In this document: one piece after another, positions 48,769 through 59,956 of the stretch
Layout of the letters: each line of letters begins with the position of its first letter
Position numbering within the stretch: the stretch's first letter is position 1
NCBI RefSeq assembly: GCF_000382185.1
Contig: NZ_KB907784.1
Location: 3,178,633 to 3,242,632, forward strand
Direction: 5' to 3'
Length of the DNA stretch: 64,000 bases
Source: Bordetella sp. FB-8
GTDB taxonomy: Bacteria; Pseudomonadota; Gammaproteobacteria; Burkholderiales; Burkholderiaceae_B
Program-made: the position numbers and the translations under genes
Notes under the pieces: generated by a model
Told to the model about the DNA's origin: nothing
What the model saw: only the letters and a program-made list of their open reading frames with translations
The model's database searches: none

Positions 48769-49080
48769 TCAATTTTCCCGATCCATCGCCCGCTGTCTGG
48801 TTCGCAACCGGTCCATTTCCTCGAGCATATCCGCCACCAGCGCCGCCAGCTCCGGTACCGCGTCGTAGCCGCGCTCGATGTGGATCATGCGGCGGGCCCG
48901 GCGCAGGTGCAGGCTGCTGAACCGCTGCGTGCTGATGGCCACGCTGCCATCGCTGAAGAGGCCGGCCTGCATGCGTTCAACCACCCAGTCGGGTCCGACG
49001 CCGCAGGCGTGGGCCAGCTCTTCAAGCGTGAGGGTTTCGTCGTCGAGCAAATGACCGATGAGGACGTCATGGGGTTGCAT
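48769..49080 (-). CDS. cbpM: Chaperone modulator CbpM
   Basis: 103 residues, MerR-like fold. LTLEELAHACGVGPDWVVERMQAGL is the helix-turn-helix-like start, and the C-terminal helix LVADMLEEMDRLRTRQ is typical. CbpM binds the J domain of CbpA and inhibits it. It lies 3 bases after cbpA, so the two are made together. Confidence 0.9.
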   Translation of the reverse strand: MQPHDVLIGHLLDDETLTLEELAHACGVGPDWVVERMQAGLFSDGSVAISTQRFSSLHLRRARRMIHIERGYDAVPELAALVADMLEEMDRLRTRQRAMDREN

Positions 49081-49083
49081 GGC

Positions 49084-50013
49084 TCACGCTCCTTGGCGTT
49101 GGCGCGGATTGAAAGGCATCTCGCGCGCCATCGTCTCGTAGAGTTGACGTGCTTTGTCGCTGTCGGCGGGAGGCAGCACGACTTCGAGCACAAGGTAGAA
49201 GTCACCGGCCGGCTCGCCCGGCAGGCCGCGGCCGCGCAGGCGCAGCTTGCGGGCATTCTGGCTGCCGGAAGGCACTTGAACGTCAAAGGTGCCGGCAGGG
49301 GTCGTCGCGGTAATCGAGGCGCCCAGCGCGGCCTCCCATGGAGCCACGGGCAGGGCGCTGTACACATCTGCCCCCTCAACGCGGTAGCGGACGTCGGGAC
49401 GAAATTGCACTTCCAGGTACAGGTCGCCGGCGGGGCCGTCTCCCATTCCCGCGCCTCCCTTGCCACGCAGACGGATATGTTGTCCCTCGCGAATGCCCTT
49501 GGGTATGCGTACATCGAGCGTATGTTCTTGGCGCGTGACCTGTCCCTGCGCGTCGATCGCCGGTTGTTGCAGGGTGATGGTGCGCGTGGCTCCTTGATAG
49601 CTGTCGGCCAGATCGATCTGGATCCGTGCATGGCGGTCCTCGCCCTGAACGTGCCGGCCACGGGGCTGGCCGCGCGGGGCGCCGCGACCGAAGAGGTTGG
49701 TGAAAAAGTCGCTGTAGTCGCCGTCCTGGGCTCCACTGCCGGAGAACTCATAGCCCGTGTTCCAGTCAGGAGGAGGGCGGAAGTCCTGGGCGCCGTGCGG
49801 ATGGCTTGCCAACTGGTCGTAGGCGCTGCGCTTTTCCGGGTCGCTCAGAACATCGCGCGCTTCATTGAGATCCTGCATGCGCGCCTGGGCGTCGGGTTCC
49901 TTGCTCACGTCGGGATGGTATTTGCGCGCAAGCCGGCGGTAAGCGGTACGAATATCGTCCGCGGAGGCCGTCTTTTCTACGCCGAGAATCTTGTAGTAGT
50001 CCTTGAAGTCCAC
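49084..50013 (-). CDS. cbpA: Curved DNA-binding protein CbpA (DnaJ-type co-chaperone)
   Basis: 309 residues. The J domain (residues 5-70) starts DYYKILGVEKTASADDI and has the HPD motif in KYHPDVSKEPDA. A Gly/Phe linker is followed by two C-terminal peptide-binding barrels, with no zinc-finger region, which separates it from DnaJ. It works with DnaK and binds curved DNA. The start codon is GTG (50011-50013) behind AAGGGGAATAAATA. Confidence 0.93.
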   Translation of the reverse strand: MDFKDYYKILGVEKTASADDIRTAYRRLARKYHPDVSKEPDAQARMQDLNEARDVLSDPEKRSAYDQLASHPHGAQDFRPPPDWNTGYEFSGSGAQDGDYSDFFTNLFGRGAPRGQPRGRHVQGEDRHARIQIDLADSYQGATRTITLQQPAIDAQGQVTRQEHTLDVRIPKGIREGQHIRLRGKGGAGMGDGPAGDLYLEVQFRPDVRYRVEGADVYSALPVAPWEAALGASITATTPAGTFDVQVPSGSQNARKLRLRGRGLPGEPAGDFYLVLEVVLPPADSDKARQLYETMAREMPFNPRQRQGA

Positions 50014-50220
50014 TATTTATTCCCCTTCAGATGATCGACTGGGCCGCGCGCCGGCAAATTCTTCGCTGTTCGCGCCCCTAGTCTAGTGCAATGATCGGTG
50101 CGCTTGCCAGTTAACGACCGATGTCCGCGTGGAAAACGTCTGCGTCTGCGCCGGCCTGTGCATAAAATGATGCCGGCGCCGTGCCCACGCGCGCCGGTTC
50201 CGTCTTCCAGGAAAATCGTG

Positions 50221-50814
50221 GTGGTCTATTGGTATGCAACAACGCTGGCCTGTGCTGTGTTTGCGGCCACGAGCATCGATGATTTCCTGTTTGTCGTCTG
50301 CATGCTGTCGGGTATCGGCGCACGGCCCAAAGCCGTGATGCGGGCCAAACTGGTCAATGCCTTGCTTGTTGTCGCGATTGCCGCGCTGCTTGCGCTGGGC
50401 GCCGGGCATGCCGGCGGCAACGCGGGCGGCCTTTTCATTGGGGGGCCGGCCGTCGCCCTGGGCATCTATAAGCTGGCCCGGAGCCTGGGCGCACGGCGTG
50501 CCGTTGATGCTTGCGTAGGGCCGCGCCTGACCGGCAACCAGTCGTTCTGGAATTGTTCTCTCGTTTTTGCCGCGGGCAGCGTCGACAATATCGTAGGTTA
50601 CTCCGCGCTTTTTTCTGGCTTCGCGGCCCCCGTCACGGCCGTGAGCATCGGAGTCATTCTGGTCTTGAGTGTCGCGCTTTGCGCCGTTGCGTATTGGGCC
50701 GTGACGGCCCGATGGCGCCTATTTCGGCGATGGCAGGCCTGGCGAATCGATGGTTTGGTTCCCTACCTGCTGATCTGTCTGGGTATCCGCAACCTCGTGG
50801 CTGCCTATTTATGA
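50221..50814 (+). CDS. CadD-like membrane protein
   Basis: About 197 residues, two related halves of three hydrophobic segments each. Each half holds a small acidic motif: TSIDDFLFVV near the start and GSVDNIVGYSALF in the second half, the pattern of cadmium-resistance CadD and related LysE-superfamily exporters. Two adjacent GTG codons (50218, 50221) are possible starts, with AGGA shortly upstream. The link to cadmium is by resemblance only. Confidence 0.55.
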   Translation: MVYWYATTLACAVFAATSIDDFLFVVCMLSGIGARPKAVMRAKLVNALLVVAIAALLALGAGHAGGNAGGLFIGGPAVALGIYKLARSLGARRAVDACVGPRLTGNQSFWNCSLVFAAGSVDNIVGYSALFSGFAAPVTAVSIGVILVLSVALCAVAYWAVTARWRLFRRWQAWRIDGLVPYLLICLGIRNLVAAYL

Positions 50815-50895
50815 TCCCGCCCGCGGTGGGGAAAGCCCCCTCCGAAGGCGGGAAACGCAACTTGCGGCAGGGTATTTAGTCCCGCTTCAAGCCGT

Positions 50896-52206
50896 TCAAG
50901 ACTCCAGATCGACGTTCTTGGTTTCCGGCGTGGCAAGGATCGCGAAGATCGCCAGGAGCGCATACACCATCACGAGCAAGCCGATGTAGAGGTAGGCGCG
51001 ATGGATGCCGTATGCGTGCAGAATGAGACCCGCGACGATGGGAATGATCCCGCCGCCGTAGACCTGCGATATCTGGTAAGCCGCGCTCGCGCCCGATGCG
51101 CGAAAGCGCGTCGGGAAGTTTTCGGTGTAGAAGGTAGGAATCGCGCCGTACCCGAAACCGAACACGAAGCCAAAGCCAATGACTTCGGCAAGCACCGCGA
51201 GCCAGAAATTGCCTATGTTGATCAGGTAGAAGTACGGGATCGCCCAGACCAGGAACACGATTGCCGAAATGAGCAGAATGGTGCGGCGATTGATCAAATC
51301 GGCAAGGTACGAACCGATCAGCATGAACACGAGCATGGATCCTGCGGCGATCAGGCCGACCGTCTCCGCCTGCGTGGCACCGTAGCCGACGGCTTTCATA
51401 TAGCTCGTGCCGAACACAAAGCTCAGGAAGAACGCGCCACCGAACATCGCGTTAACGAGCGACATGCGCAGGATGCGCAGCGGCATTTCCTTCCAGACCT
51501 GCAAGGCCGGTGCCGCCAGGGTGGTCTGCCCGCTGCGAAATCGCTCGAACACGAAGCTGTCCATCGTCCGGGTACGGATCAGAATGCCGACGATCGCCAC
51601 TGCGAAGCCGACATAGAAGAAGATGCGCCAACCCCAGGCCGTGAATTGCTCGGGCGACATTATCGAGCGCACGAAAATGACCGAACCGAAGCCGAGCAGC
51701 AGGCCGATCGGGATCGCGAACCCGACCCACGCGCCCCAGAACGCGCGATGCTTGGAATTGGCAGCCTGTTCGACGACCCACGTCGAGGCGGTGCCGAACT
51801 CAGCGCCAAAACTGATGCCCTGCAGCAGCCGGAACACGATAAGCAGGATGGGAGCCGCGGTGCCGATGCTGTCGTAGGTTGGCGTCAAGCCGATGCACAG
51901 TGTGCTGATACCCATTAGCAGAAGCGCATAGACCATCGCATTCTTGCGCCCGTGCCGATCGGCGATGTTGCCGAAGATGAATGCACCGACCGGACGAATG
52001 ATGATGCCCAGCCCGTAGACGCCGATCGCGGCCGCGATCGCGGCCAGATTGGGGAGCTTGAAAAACACGCCACCCCATACCGTGGCGGCAATGATTCCCG
52101 TGACTAGAAAATCGTATTGTTCGATCACCGAGCCGATGATGCTGGCGAACGCCACTTTGAAAATGTTCTGCCCGCTGGGGGGCGCCGTTTGCATGCTTGC
52201 TTGCAT
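50896..52206 (-). CDS. MFS metabolite:proton symporter (MHS subfamily)
   Basis: 436 residues, 12 hydrophobic segments. The N-terminal ASIIGSVIEQYDFLVTG, GAFIFGNIADRHGRKNAM (loop 2-3 motif) and RLLQGISFGAEFGTAS are signatures of the ShiA/PcaT/ProP-like MHS group, which imports carboxylates and similar solutes. It lies downstream of a periplasmic binding protein gene on the same strand (218-base gap). Confidence 0.9.
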   Translation of the reverse strand: MQASMQTAPPSGQNIFKVAFASIIGSVIEQYDFLVTGIIAATVWGGVFFKLPNLAAIAAAIGVYGLGIIIRPVGAFIFGNIADRHGRKNAMVYALLLMGISTLCIGLTPTYDSIGTAAPILLIVFRLLQGISFGAEFGTASTWVVEQAANSKHRAFWGAWVGFAIPIGLLLGFGSVIFVRSIMSPEQFTAWGWRIFFYVGFAVAIVGILIRTRTMDSFVFERFRSGQTTLAAPALQVWKEMPLRILRMSLVNAMFGGAFFLSFVFGTSYMKAVGYGATQAETVGLIAAGSMLVFMLIGSYLADLINRRTILLISAIVFLVWAIPYFYLINIGNFWLAVLAEVIGFGFVFGFGYGAIPTFYTENFPTRFRASGASAAYQISQVYGGGIIPIVAGLILHAYGIHRAYLYIGLLVMVYALLAIFAILATPETKNVDLES

Positions 52207-52424
52207 TGCTTATCTCCGTACTGTTGTGTGGCGAGACGGCATCCGTCGTACGCTCTCGCCGATTTCTTGAATGTGGTGAATCGACGCGGCCTTGCCCGTC
52301 GGTTCATTTTTCGAAAAGCTGTTGGAATACTTTTCCGGGCAGGGCTTGTGTCTGGCTGTATGGTCGGCGACTTTCTGCGGAGCACCTCCGGGGCGTTCAA
52401 AAATTCAGGCGGGGTAACCGGCGG

Positions 52425-53498
52425 CTATGCCGGGCTGAGGCCAGGGGAGCGCGCCCAAAACATCTCGTTCCATGTGCGCGGTTTGGTCTTGATTGTTCCG
52501 ACCCGGTGCAGAAACTCGACGTAGTCCATCAACTGGACGGGTTCGACCGAGAAGCTCATCTGCGGTGCGGCGAGCATCTGCATCACATCTTCACGGGATA
52601 CGTCCAGGCCGGATACGCGGGCATAGATCGCCGCCGCCTTCTGCCTATCCTGCTCGATCAGCCGATTTGCCTGGGAGAGGGCGCCGATGAATGCCGCTGC
52701 GAGGGCGGGTTCGGCATCGACCATGCGCTTGGGCGCGAACACCACGTCCAGCGTCAGCGGGCCGAGGATATCGATCGAATTCACAACGCGGTGAATGTTC
52801 GGATGCCGCAATTCGAGCATCGAGAAAGGAGGGGACGTGAAATGCGCTGTGATGCCGCCTTCGTCCCGGATCAATGCCCGCATCGCCTGCGGATGCGGCA
52901 TGTTGACGGTGATTGCATCGAGCCGCGCGAAATTTTCCGCGCCCAGAAGCCGGCTCGCCGCCATCTGCAGGACTACGGCCGACAGCGATGTACGGATACC
53001 GGGCACCGCAATTCGGTCGGACCGCGTGAAGTCGCCAAGCGATGCGATTTGCGGCCGGTTCGTGTTGAGCGCGAGCGAAGTCGTCGACAAGCCGCTGATG
53101 CCGATCACTTCCACGTTTGGAATGCCGCGCGACTGCGCCCATAACTCGATGAAGCCAGGCGCGCCGGCGGCCGCAAAATCGAGCGTACCGGCCATCATGG
53201 CGTCGTCGACCGAATTCCCCCCATCGAGCAGCACCCAATCGACCTTTACGCCCCGCAGTCCATGCAGGGCGGCTTGCTGTTCGAACAGCCGTTCGTGCTC
53301 CATGACGAGCAGCGGCAGGTACAGCAGGCCGTAGCCTTTCGAGATTCGTACAGAACGAGGTTTCGACAGCATCGGCCCAGCGTACAGCCCGGAGGCCAGC
53401 GCGGCGGCCAGCGCGGCGGCGCACAAACCGGAGGCGACGAGTGCTCGGCGGCGCAATAAATACCTCGCGCGCGCGCGGCCGTCGCTGCGTAGCTGCAT
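52425..53498 (-). CDS. Orphan ABC-type substrate-binding protein (NMT1/SsuA-like)
   Basis: 357 residues. The N terminus has a run of arginines (RARARYLLRRRALVASG) followed by one hydrophobic stretch, which could be a signal peptide or membrane anchor. The body has the two-lobed NMT1/SsuA pattern (ISKGYGLLYLPLLVMEHERLFEQQ split after LPLLV; LDGGNSVDDAMMAGTLDFAAAG). GGGAG precedes the ATG at 53496-53498. No permease or ATPase gene is next to it; a two-component system is divergent. Confidence 0.8.
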   Translation of the reverse strand: MQLRSDGRARARYLLRRRALVASGLCAAALAAALASGLYAGPMLSKPRSVRISKGYGLLYLPLLVMEHERLFEQQAALHGLRGVKVDWVLLDGGNSVDDAMMAGTLDFAAAGAPGFIELWAQSRGIPNVEVIGISGLSTTSLALNTNRPQIASLGDFTRSDRIAVPGIRTSLSAVVLQMAASRLLGAENFARLDAITVNMPHPQAMRALIRDEGGITAHFTSPPFSMLELRHPNIHRVVNSIDILGPLTLDVVFAPKRMVDAEPALAAAFIGALSQANRLIEQDRQKAAAIYARVSGLDVSREDVMQMLAAPQMSFSVEPVQLMDYVEFLHRVGTIKTKPRTWNEMFWARSPGLSPA

Positions 53499-53644
53499 CG
53501 CTTTGTCTCCCTTGGCATTCATGCTGCGTTTGCCGTTTATTTGCTGTCCTACAATGTTATCGAGCGAGTCTGAGAAAATTCTGAGATCAGATCCTGGGGA
53601 AATCCCGCGCTTGTGCGAGGAAAATAGACGGCAAAAATGACATC

Positions 53645-54310
53645 ATGCGCATCCTGGTTGTAGAAGACGACGCCGAGATCGGGGCTGCGGTCCATCACCG
53701 CCTGGCACGGCTCGGTCATGCGGTAGACCTGGAAATGAACGGCGCAGCGGCGTATGGTCTGCTGCGTGTCGAGCGCTTCGATCTTGTCGTGCTCGATGTC
53801 ATGCTGCCCGAGATGGACGGCTTCTCGATCCTGCGCACTATGCGCGCAGCCGGATTGGCAACACCGGTGCTGCTCTTGACCGCGCGTTCGGCCATCGACG
53901 ATCGTGTGAGCGGCCTGGGGCTGGGCGCTGACGACTATCTCGTCAAACCGTTCGACTACCGTGAACTCGAAGCGCGCGTGCAGGCCTTGCTGCGCCGCAA
54001 CAGCGGTCATGCGAACGACTTGGTCAAGCTAGGCGGTCTGACCATCGACCGCAGCTGCAGGCTTGCCGAACTTGACGGCAAGCCGCTACCGCTGTCGCGG
54101 CAGGAGTTTGCGTTCCTGGAAATTCTTTCGAGCCGTCCGCTGCGGATCTTCTCGAAAGAGGAGTTGCTCAATCAGCTGTTCAGTTTCGGGGACGAGCCGA
54201 CTTTGAACGCGGTCGAGCAATACGTGACGCGCGTGCGCAAGAAGCTGCACGGCAGTTCGGTCGAGATCCGGACCGCGCACGGCATGGGATACCAAATTGC
54301 AGCGCTCTGA
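53645..54310 (+). CDS. OmpR family response regulator (TctD/QseB-like)
   Basis: 221 residues. The receiver domain has the acidic pair EDD at residues 7-9, the phospho-acceptor Asp51 (VLDVMLPEMDGF) and Lys in YLVKPFDYRELEARV. A winged-helix DNA-binding domain follows, ending AVEQYVTRVRKKLHGSSVEIRTAHGMGYQI (split at KKLHG). The gene overlaps the histidine kinase by 14 bases and is divergent from the binding-protein gene. Confidence 0.92.
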   Translation: MRILVVEDDAEIGAAVHHRLARLGHAVDLEMNGAAAYGLLRVERFDLVVLDVMLPEMDGFSILRTMRAAGLATPVLLLTARSAIDDRVSGLGLGADDYLVKPFDYRELEARVQALLRRNSGHANDLVKLGGLTIDRSCRLAELDGKPLPLSRQEFAFLEILSSRPLRIFSKEELLNQLFSFGDEPTLNAVEQYVTRVRKKLHGSSVEIRTAHGMGYQIAAL

Positions 54311-55682
54311 CTGGTTCCCGAAGACGCTGTTCGGCCGAACCCTGCTGTTCATCACGCTGATCGTCGTATCGGGAGGCGCGGCGCTCGCGGTCATTGCGCG
54401 GTATTACGCGGGCGTGGCTTCCGAGAACGCTTACGACCAGCTTCTGGCCGGCGCAGCGATCGACGTGGCGGAAAGCCTCTATGTGCAGGGCGGGGTGCTC
54501 GCGCTCGACCCACCGGTTGCCGCGCTATCGACCCTATCGCGCTACGACCTGGTCTACTACAAGGTGATCGACTCGCGCGGCGTGCTGGTGGCCGGTTACG
54601 GCGATCTTCCCGGTTCGCAGGGGGGGCTTGTTGCCGCGCGACAAGGCGCTGTGTTCGCCAACGCCGCCTATCAGCACAGGCGCATTCGCACCGTGACCAT
54701 CGCGCGCTACATGCCTGAACAGCGCAAACCCGGCTGGGCGGTCGTGACGGTGGCGCAGACGACGCGCGCCAGGCAGCAGTTGACGCGCGACATGAGCGTC
54801 AAGGTCTGGACGCTGATTCTTTTGATGAGCCTGCTGGCGATCGGCGCGAGCGGCCTTGCCATCCGGCGCGGCTTGCGTCCGCTCGCACAGATCGAGACGA
54901 TCATCGCGGGGCGCGATCCGGCCGATCTGAAGCCGGTCACTGTCCACACGCCCAGGGAGATCAGCGCGATCATCGCCGCGATCAACGGACTTATCGGCCG
55001 GCTCGCGGACAGGATGACGGCGATGCAGCGTTTCATTGCCGACGCCGCGCATCAGATGCGCACTCCGTTGGCCCGGCTCGATGCCCAGATCGAATTGCTT
55101 GGTGGCGAGATCGACCGCGCGCGCGATCCGGCGCATCTGGATGCGTTGCGCCGGACCTGCTCGGATGTGGGCAGGCTCACCGGACAGTTGCTCAATCACG
55201 CGATGGTGACACATCGCACGCAAGCGGTTGGACTGGAGTCGCTGGAATTGACCGGACTCGTCAAGGAAGTGCTCGGTCGGACAATACCGCTTGCCGACAA
55301 GCGCGACGTGCAGGTCGCTTTCCAGAGCGATGCGCCGCATGTCTATATCGCGGGCGATCCCATCAGCCTGCAGGAGGCGCTTTCCAACGTGTTGCACAAC
55401 GCGCTGCTTCACGGCAATGCCGATGAAATCTCCGTCAAGATCGCGCGTACCGATGAGAGCGTCGTCCTGACGGTGAGCGATAACGGCCCGGGAATTCCCC
55501 GTGAGCACTGGGAAGCGGTGCTTCGTCCGTTCGAGCGGCTCGGCCAGAACTGCGCCGAACGTCGTACGGGCTCCGGGCTGGGTCTGGCGATTGTTCAGGA
55601 AGTGATGAAGGCCCATGGCGGGCAGATAGGCTTTGCCTTTCCGCGAGTCGGGGGATTCGCGGTGATGCTGAGGTTCCCCTGA
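54297..55682 (+). CDS. Sensor histidine kinase (TctE-like)
   Basis: 461 residues. Two membrane segments (residues about 14-36 and 170-190) flank a periplasmic sensor domain of the TctE N-terminal type. A HAMP-like linker, the dimerisation domain with His252 (DAAHQMRTPL) and an ATPase domain with N, G1 (DNGPGIP) and G2 (GSGLGLAI) boxes follow. The start is TTG at 54297, overlapping the regulator gene. In TctDE systems the kinase senses a carboxylate, sometimes via a binding protein. Confidence 0.9.
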   Translation: MQRSDWFPKTLFGRTLLFITLIVVSGGAALAVIARYYAGVASENAYDQLLAGAAIDVAESLYVQGGVLALDPPVAALSTLSRYDLVYYKVIDSRGVLVAGYGDLPGSQGGLVAARQGAVFANAAYQHRRIRTVTIARYMPEQRKPGWAVVTVAQTTRARQQLTRDMSVKVWTLILLMSLLAIGASGLAIRRGLRPLAQIETIIAGRDPADLKPVTVHTPREISAIIAAINGLIGRLADRMTAMQRFIADAAHQMRTPLARLDAQIELLGGEIDRARDPAHLDALRRTCSDVGRLTGQLLNHAMVTHRTQAVGLESLELTGLVKEVLGRTIPLADKRDVQVAFQSDAPHVYIAGDPISLQEALSNVLHNALLHGNADEISVKIARTDESVVLTVSDNGPGIPREHWEAVLRPFERLGQNCAERRTGSGLGLAIVQEVMKAHGGQIGFAFPRVGGFAVMLRFP

Positions 55683-55689
55683 ATCAAAA

Positions 55690-56313
55690 AATATCTGCTC
55701 AGGCTGATGCCAAATGCGCCATAGACCGCCATGAATAGCGCCCAGCCGGGTTCGCCGTCACGGTGGAAGAACAACAGCAAGAACGCCGCAAGCAGTATTT
55801 GCAGCAGGTCGCTTCCAAACGCTCTGGCGCCCGCCCAGAGCAACGCGTCTAGCAGGCTTTGCGAGGGCGGGCGAACCAAAATGGTTGTCGCCGGTGGCCG
55901 CGCCATCGAGCCAGCGCCTTATCAATTCCCCGAACAAAGGGATATGCCCAGATCAGGCCGCCGCATCGTTCAGCGCAGAATTTCGCCAAGCCTCGATTAG
56001 CTCAAGCAGCCATGCCAGCGCGTCACGCAGCGACATCGCCAAGGTAAACCGTTGGCGCAATCACCAGCAGCGCGATGATCAGGCAGAGCTGGTCAGGCTG
56101 GCGATATTTTTCCTGCCCTGGAGCCATTGGAGCAGCCGGCGGTGCAGCGGCCACGTCGACATGGCAATGGCGGACGAATACAGAACGGCCGGCATGAAAG
56201 GGTGCAGGACTAACCAGCAGCCGATAAGGATGAGCAGGGCCGCGGCCAAGATGGACCAACTTTTCCGAGCCAATGGCTGAAACCTTTTCCACAAGGTTAT
56301 CTCGAATGGCCAT
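55690..56313 (-). pseudogene. Decayed AI-2E family (YdiK/PerM-like) transporter gene
   Basis: Family-like segments occur in order on the minus strand but in changing frames: MAIRDNLVEKVSAIG from ATG 56311-56313 (with AGGAG upstream), ILIGCWLVLHPFMPAVL and STWPLHRRLLQWLQGRKNIASL, LCLIIALLVIAPTVYLGD, LRDALAWLLELI, HIPLFGELIRRWLDG, and QSLLDALLWAGARAFGSDLLQILLAAFLLLFF (split at GSD) then HRDG. At least four frame changes are needed and the C-terminal half is missing. Family assignment is by recalled pattern. Confidence 0.7.
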
Positions 56314-56369
56314 GACGGCGGCTCCTGAATGCTCATGGAATGACATTAGTGGGGCGATCCGGCCAAGTA

Positions 56370-56383
56370 TTGATTTCTATCAA
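56370..56383 (-). promoter_or_regulatory. FNR-type box upstream of the decayed transporter
   Basis: TTGAT and ATCAA half sites separated by four bases, a perfect match to the FNR/ANR consensus. On the minus strand TAATGT (56348-56343) lies 21 bases downstream, close to class II spacing, and the remnant ATG is at 56313. The P-type ATPase gene starts 159 bases away on the other side, and shared use is possible but shows no fitting -10 element. Confidence 0.65.
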
Positions 56384-56541
56384 CTATTTGTAGGCCATGA
56401 ACGCTCGCGTTGCACCACCGTATCGACCTTCGGCAGTCTTGATGATCCAAATCAATGCGAGAGTGGAATAAGCGCTTAGCATTACGAACATCTTGCGTGA
56501 CTTGACGTGAGAAACTCTTATCGAGCCTGCTGAACCCTGCC

Positions 56542-59226
<2,685 letters not shown>

Positions 59227-59263
59227 CGGTTTGAGGATGGCGACGAAGACAAGCCAGATTAAA

Positions 59264-59291
59264 TATTCGCATAATGTATATTATGTAAAGT
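59264..59291 (+). other. dif: Candidate chromosomal dif site (XerCD dimer resolution)
   Basis: A 28-base site with the dif layout: XerC arm TATTCGCATAA (59264-59274), 6-base centre TGTATA (59275-59280) and XerD arm TTATGTAAAGT (59281-59291). Against the Escherichia coli dif as I recall it, the inner 16 bases from CATAAT to ATTATG are identical; the XerD arm differs at two positions and the outer XerC arm at three or four. It lies in a gap of more than 700 bases between intact genes, beside insertion sequence remnants. Confidence 0.8.
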
Positions 59292-59331
59292 AAAAGACTC
59301 GGGCGTTTTTTATGGAGTGTTTCCCCGTCTA

Positions 59332-59380
59332 TTCAAGAGAATCACCGGACACTTGCATTTTCAAGAGAAAATACGGACAC
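59332..59380. repeat. Two 21-base direct repeats, probable IS21-family end remnant
   Basis: Copies at 59332-59352 and 59360-59380 both begin TTCAAGAGAA and end CGGACAC, 28 bases apart, 17 of 21 identical. Read on the minus strand they give GTGTCCG and TTCTCTTGAA blocks, a pattern I associate with the multiple terminal repeats of IS21-type elements. No IS21 transposase is present. They begin 41 bases from the dif site. Confidence 0.45.
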
Positions 59381-59456
59381 GAGCACTGCTGACTCGCCTC
59401 GTATCCGCCTAAGTATTTCTATTAGGGCAAGCGTCTTCCTCTGGAATCATCAGCCT

Positions 59457-59895
59457 ATCAGTGGTCCCCCACGGCATAGGCCAATCCCATGTCAAAGAGC
59501 GCCTGGCGAAAGGCGTTGTCCACGCCCTAACCCGCATCGGCCAGCACGCAGTGCTTGGGCGCGCCTGCCACGAGCCAGGCCTGCTGCTGCCCAGTCCTCG
59601 GGCAGGTAAAGCTGCCAAGCCACGGGCAGGCTGGCCTGGGTGCTTGCCAGCGAGATACTCACAGCCACCTGGCAGTTGTCTTGTTTGCCCAGGACGCCAC
59701 AGTACTGGCGGGTCACGCCCACGGAATGACGGCTTTTCTTGGGAAAACCTGTGTCATCGATGACCCACCAGCCCCCGCCCGTGAAGTCCATCTTCGGGAT
59801 CACCCACTGGCACACCCGCCTGAGCATCTCGTCGTGGACCACTCTGCCTTGGCCACAAAGTGGTGCAGCGCCTGGTGCCTTGCGCTGGCATGGGC
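59457..59895 (-). pseudogene. IS701-type transposase remnant
   Basis: On the minus strand, fragments of a DDE transposase occur in order: ARHQALHHFVAKAEWS, then after a frameshift DEMLRRVCQWVIPKMDF and WWVIDDTGFPKKSRHSVGVTRQYCGVLGK (split at SRHS) with the first catalytic Asp region at 59747-59764, then LPEDW (near 59600). A deletion and second frame change lead to KHCVLADAG, an in-frame TAG where Tyr is expected, and GVDNAFRQALFDMGLAYAVGDH (split at ALFD). Both transposase ends and the terminal repeats are missing. Confidence 0.8.
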
Positions 59896-59956
59896 AATCG
59901 AGTTTGGTAGGATGCCTGCGTTGAATCTCTGCAAAAGATCGGATAGGAGTCCCGCC

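Noticed and set aside
56439..56455. Second FNR-like pair TTGAT...ATCAA before the P-type ATPase
   Set aside because: The half sites are 7 bases apart instead of 4, so it does not fit FNR dimer binding.
59555..59956. Extended N terminus of the HD-GYP frame
   Set aside because: This part is antisense to the transposase remnant; the ATG at 59957 has a good ribosome binding site and begins a normal protein.
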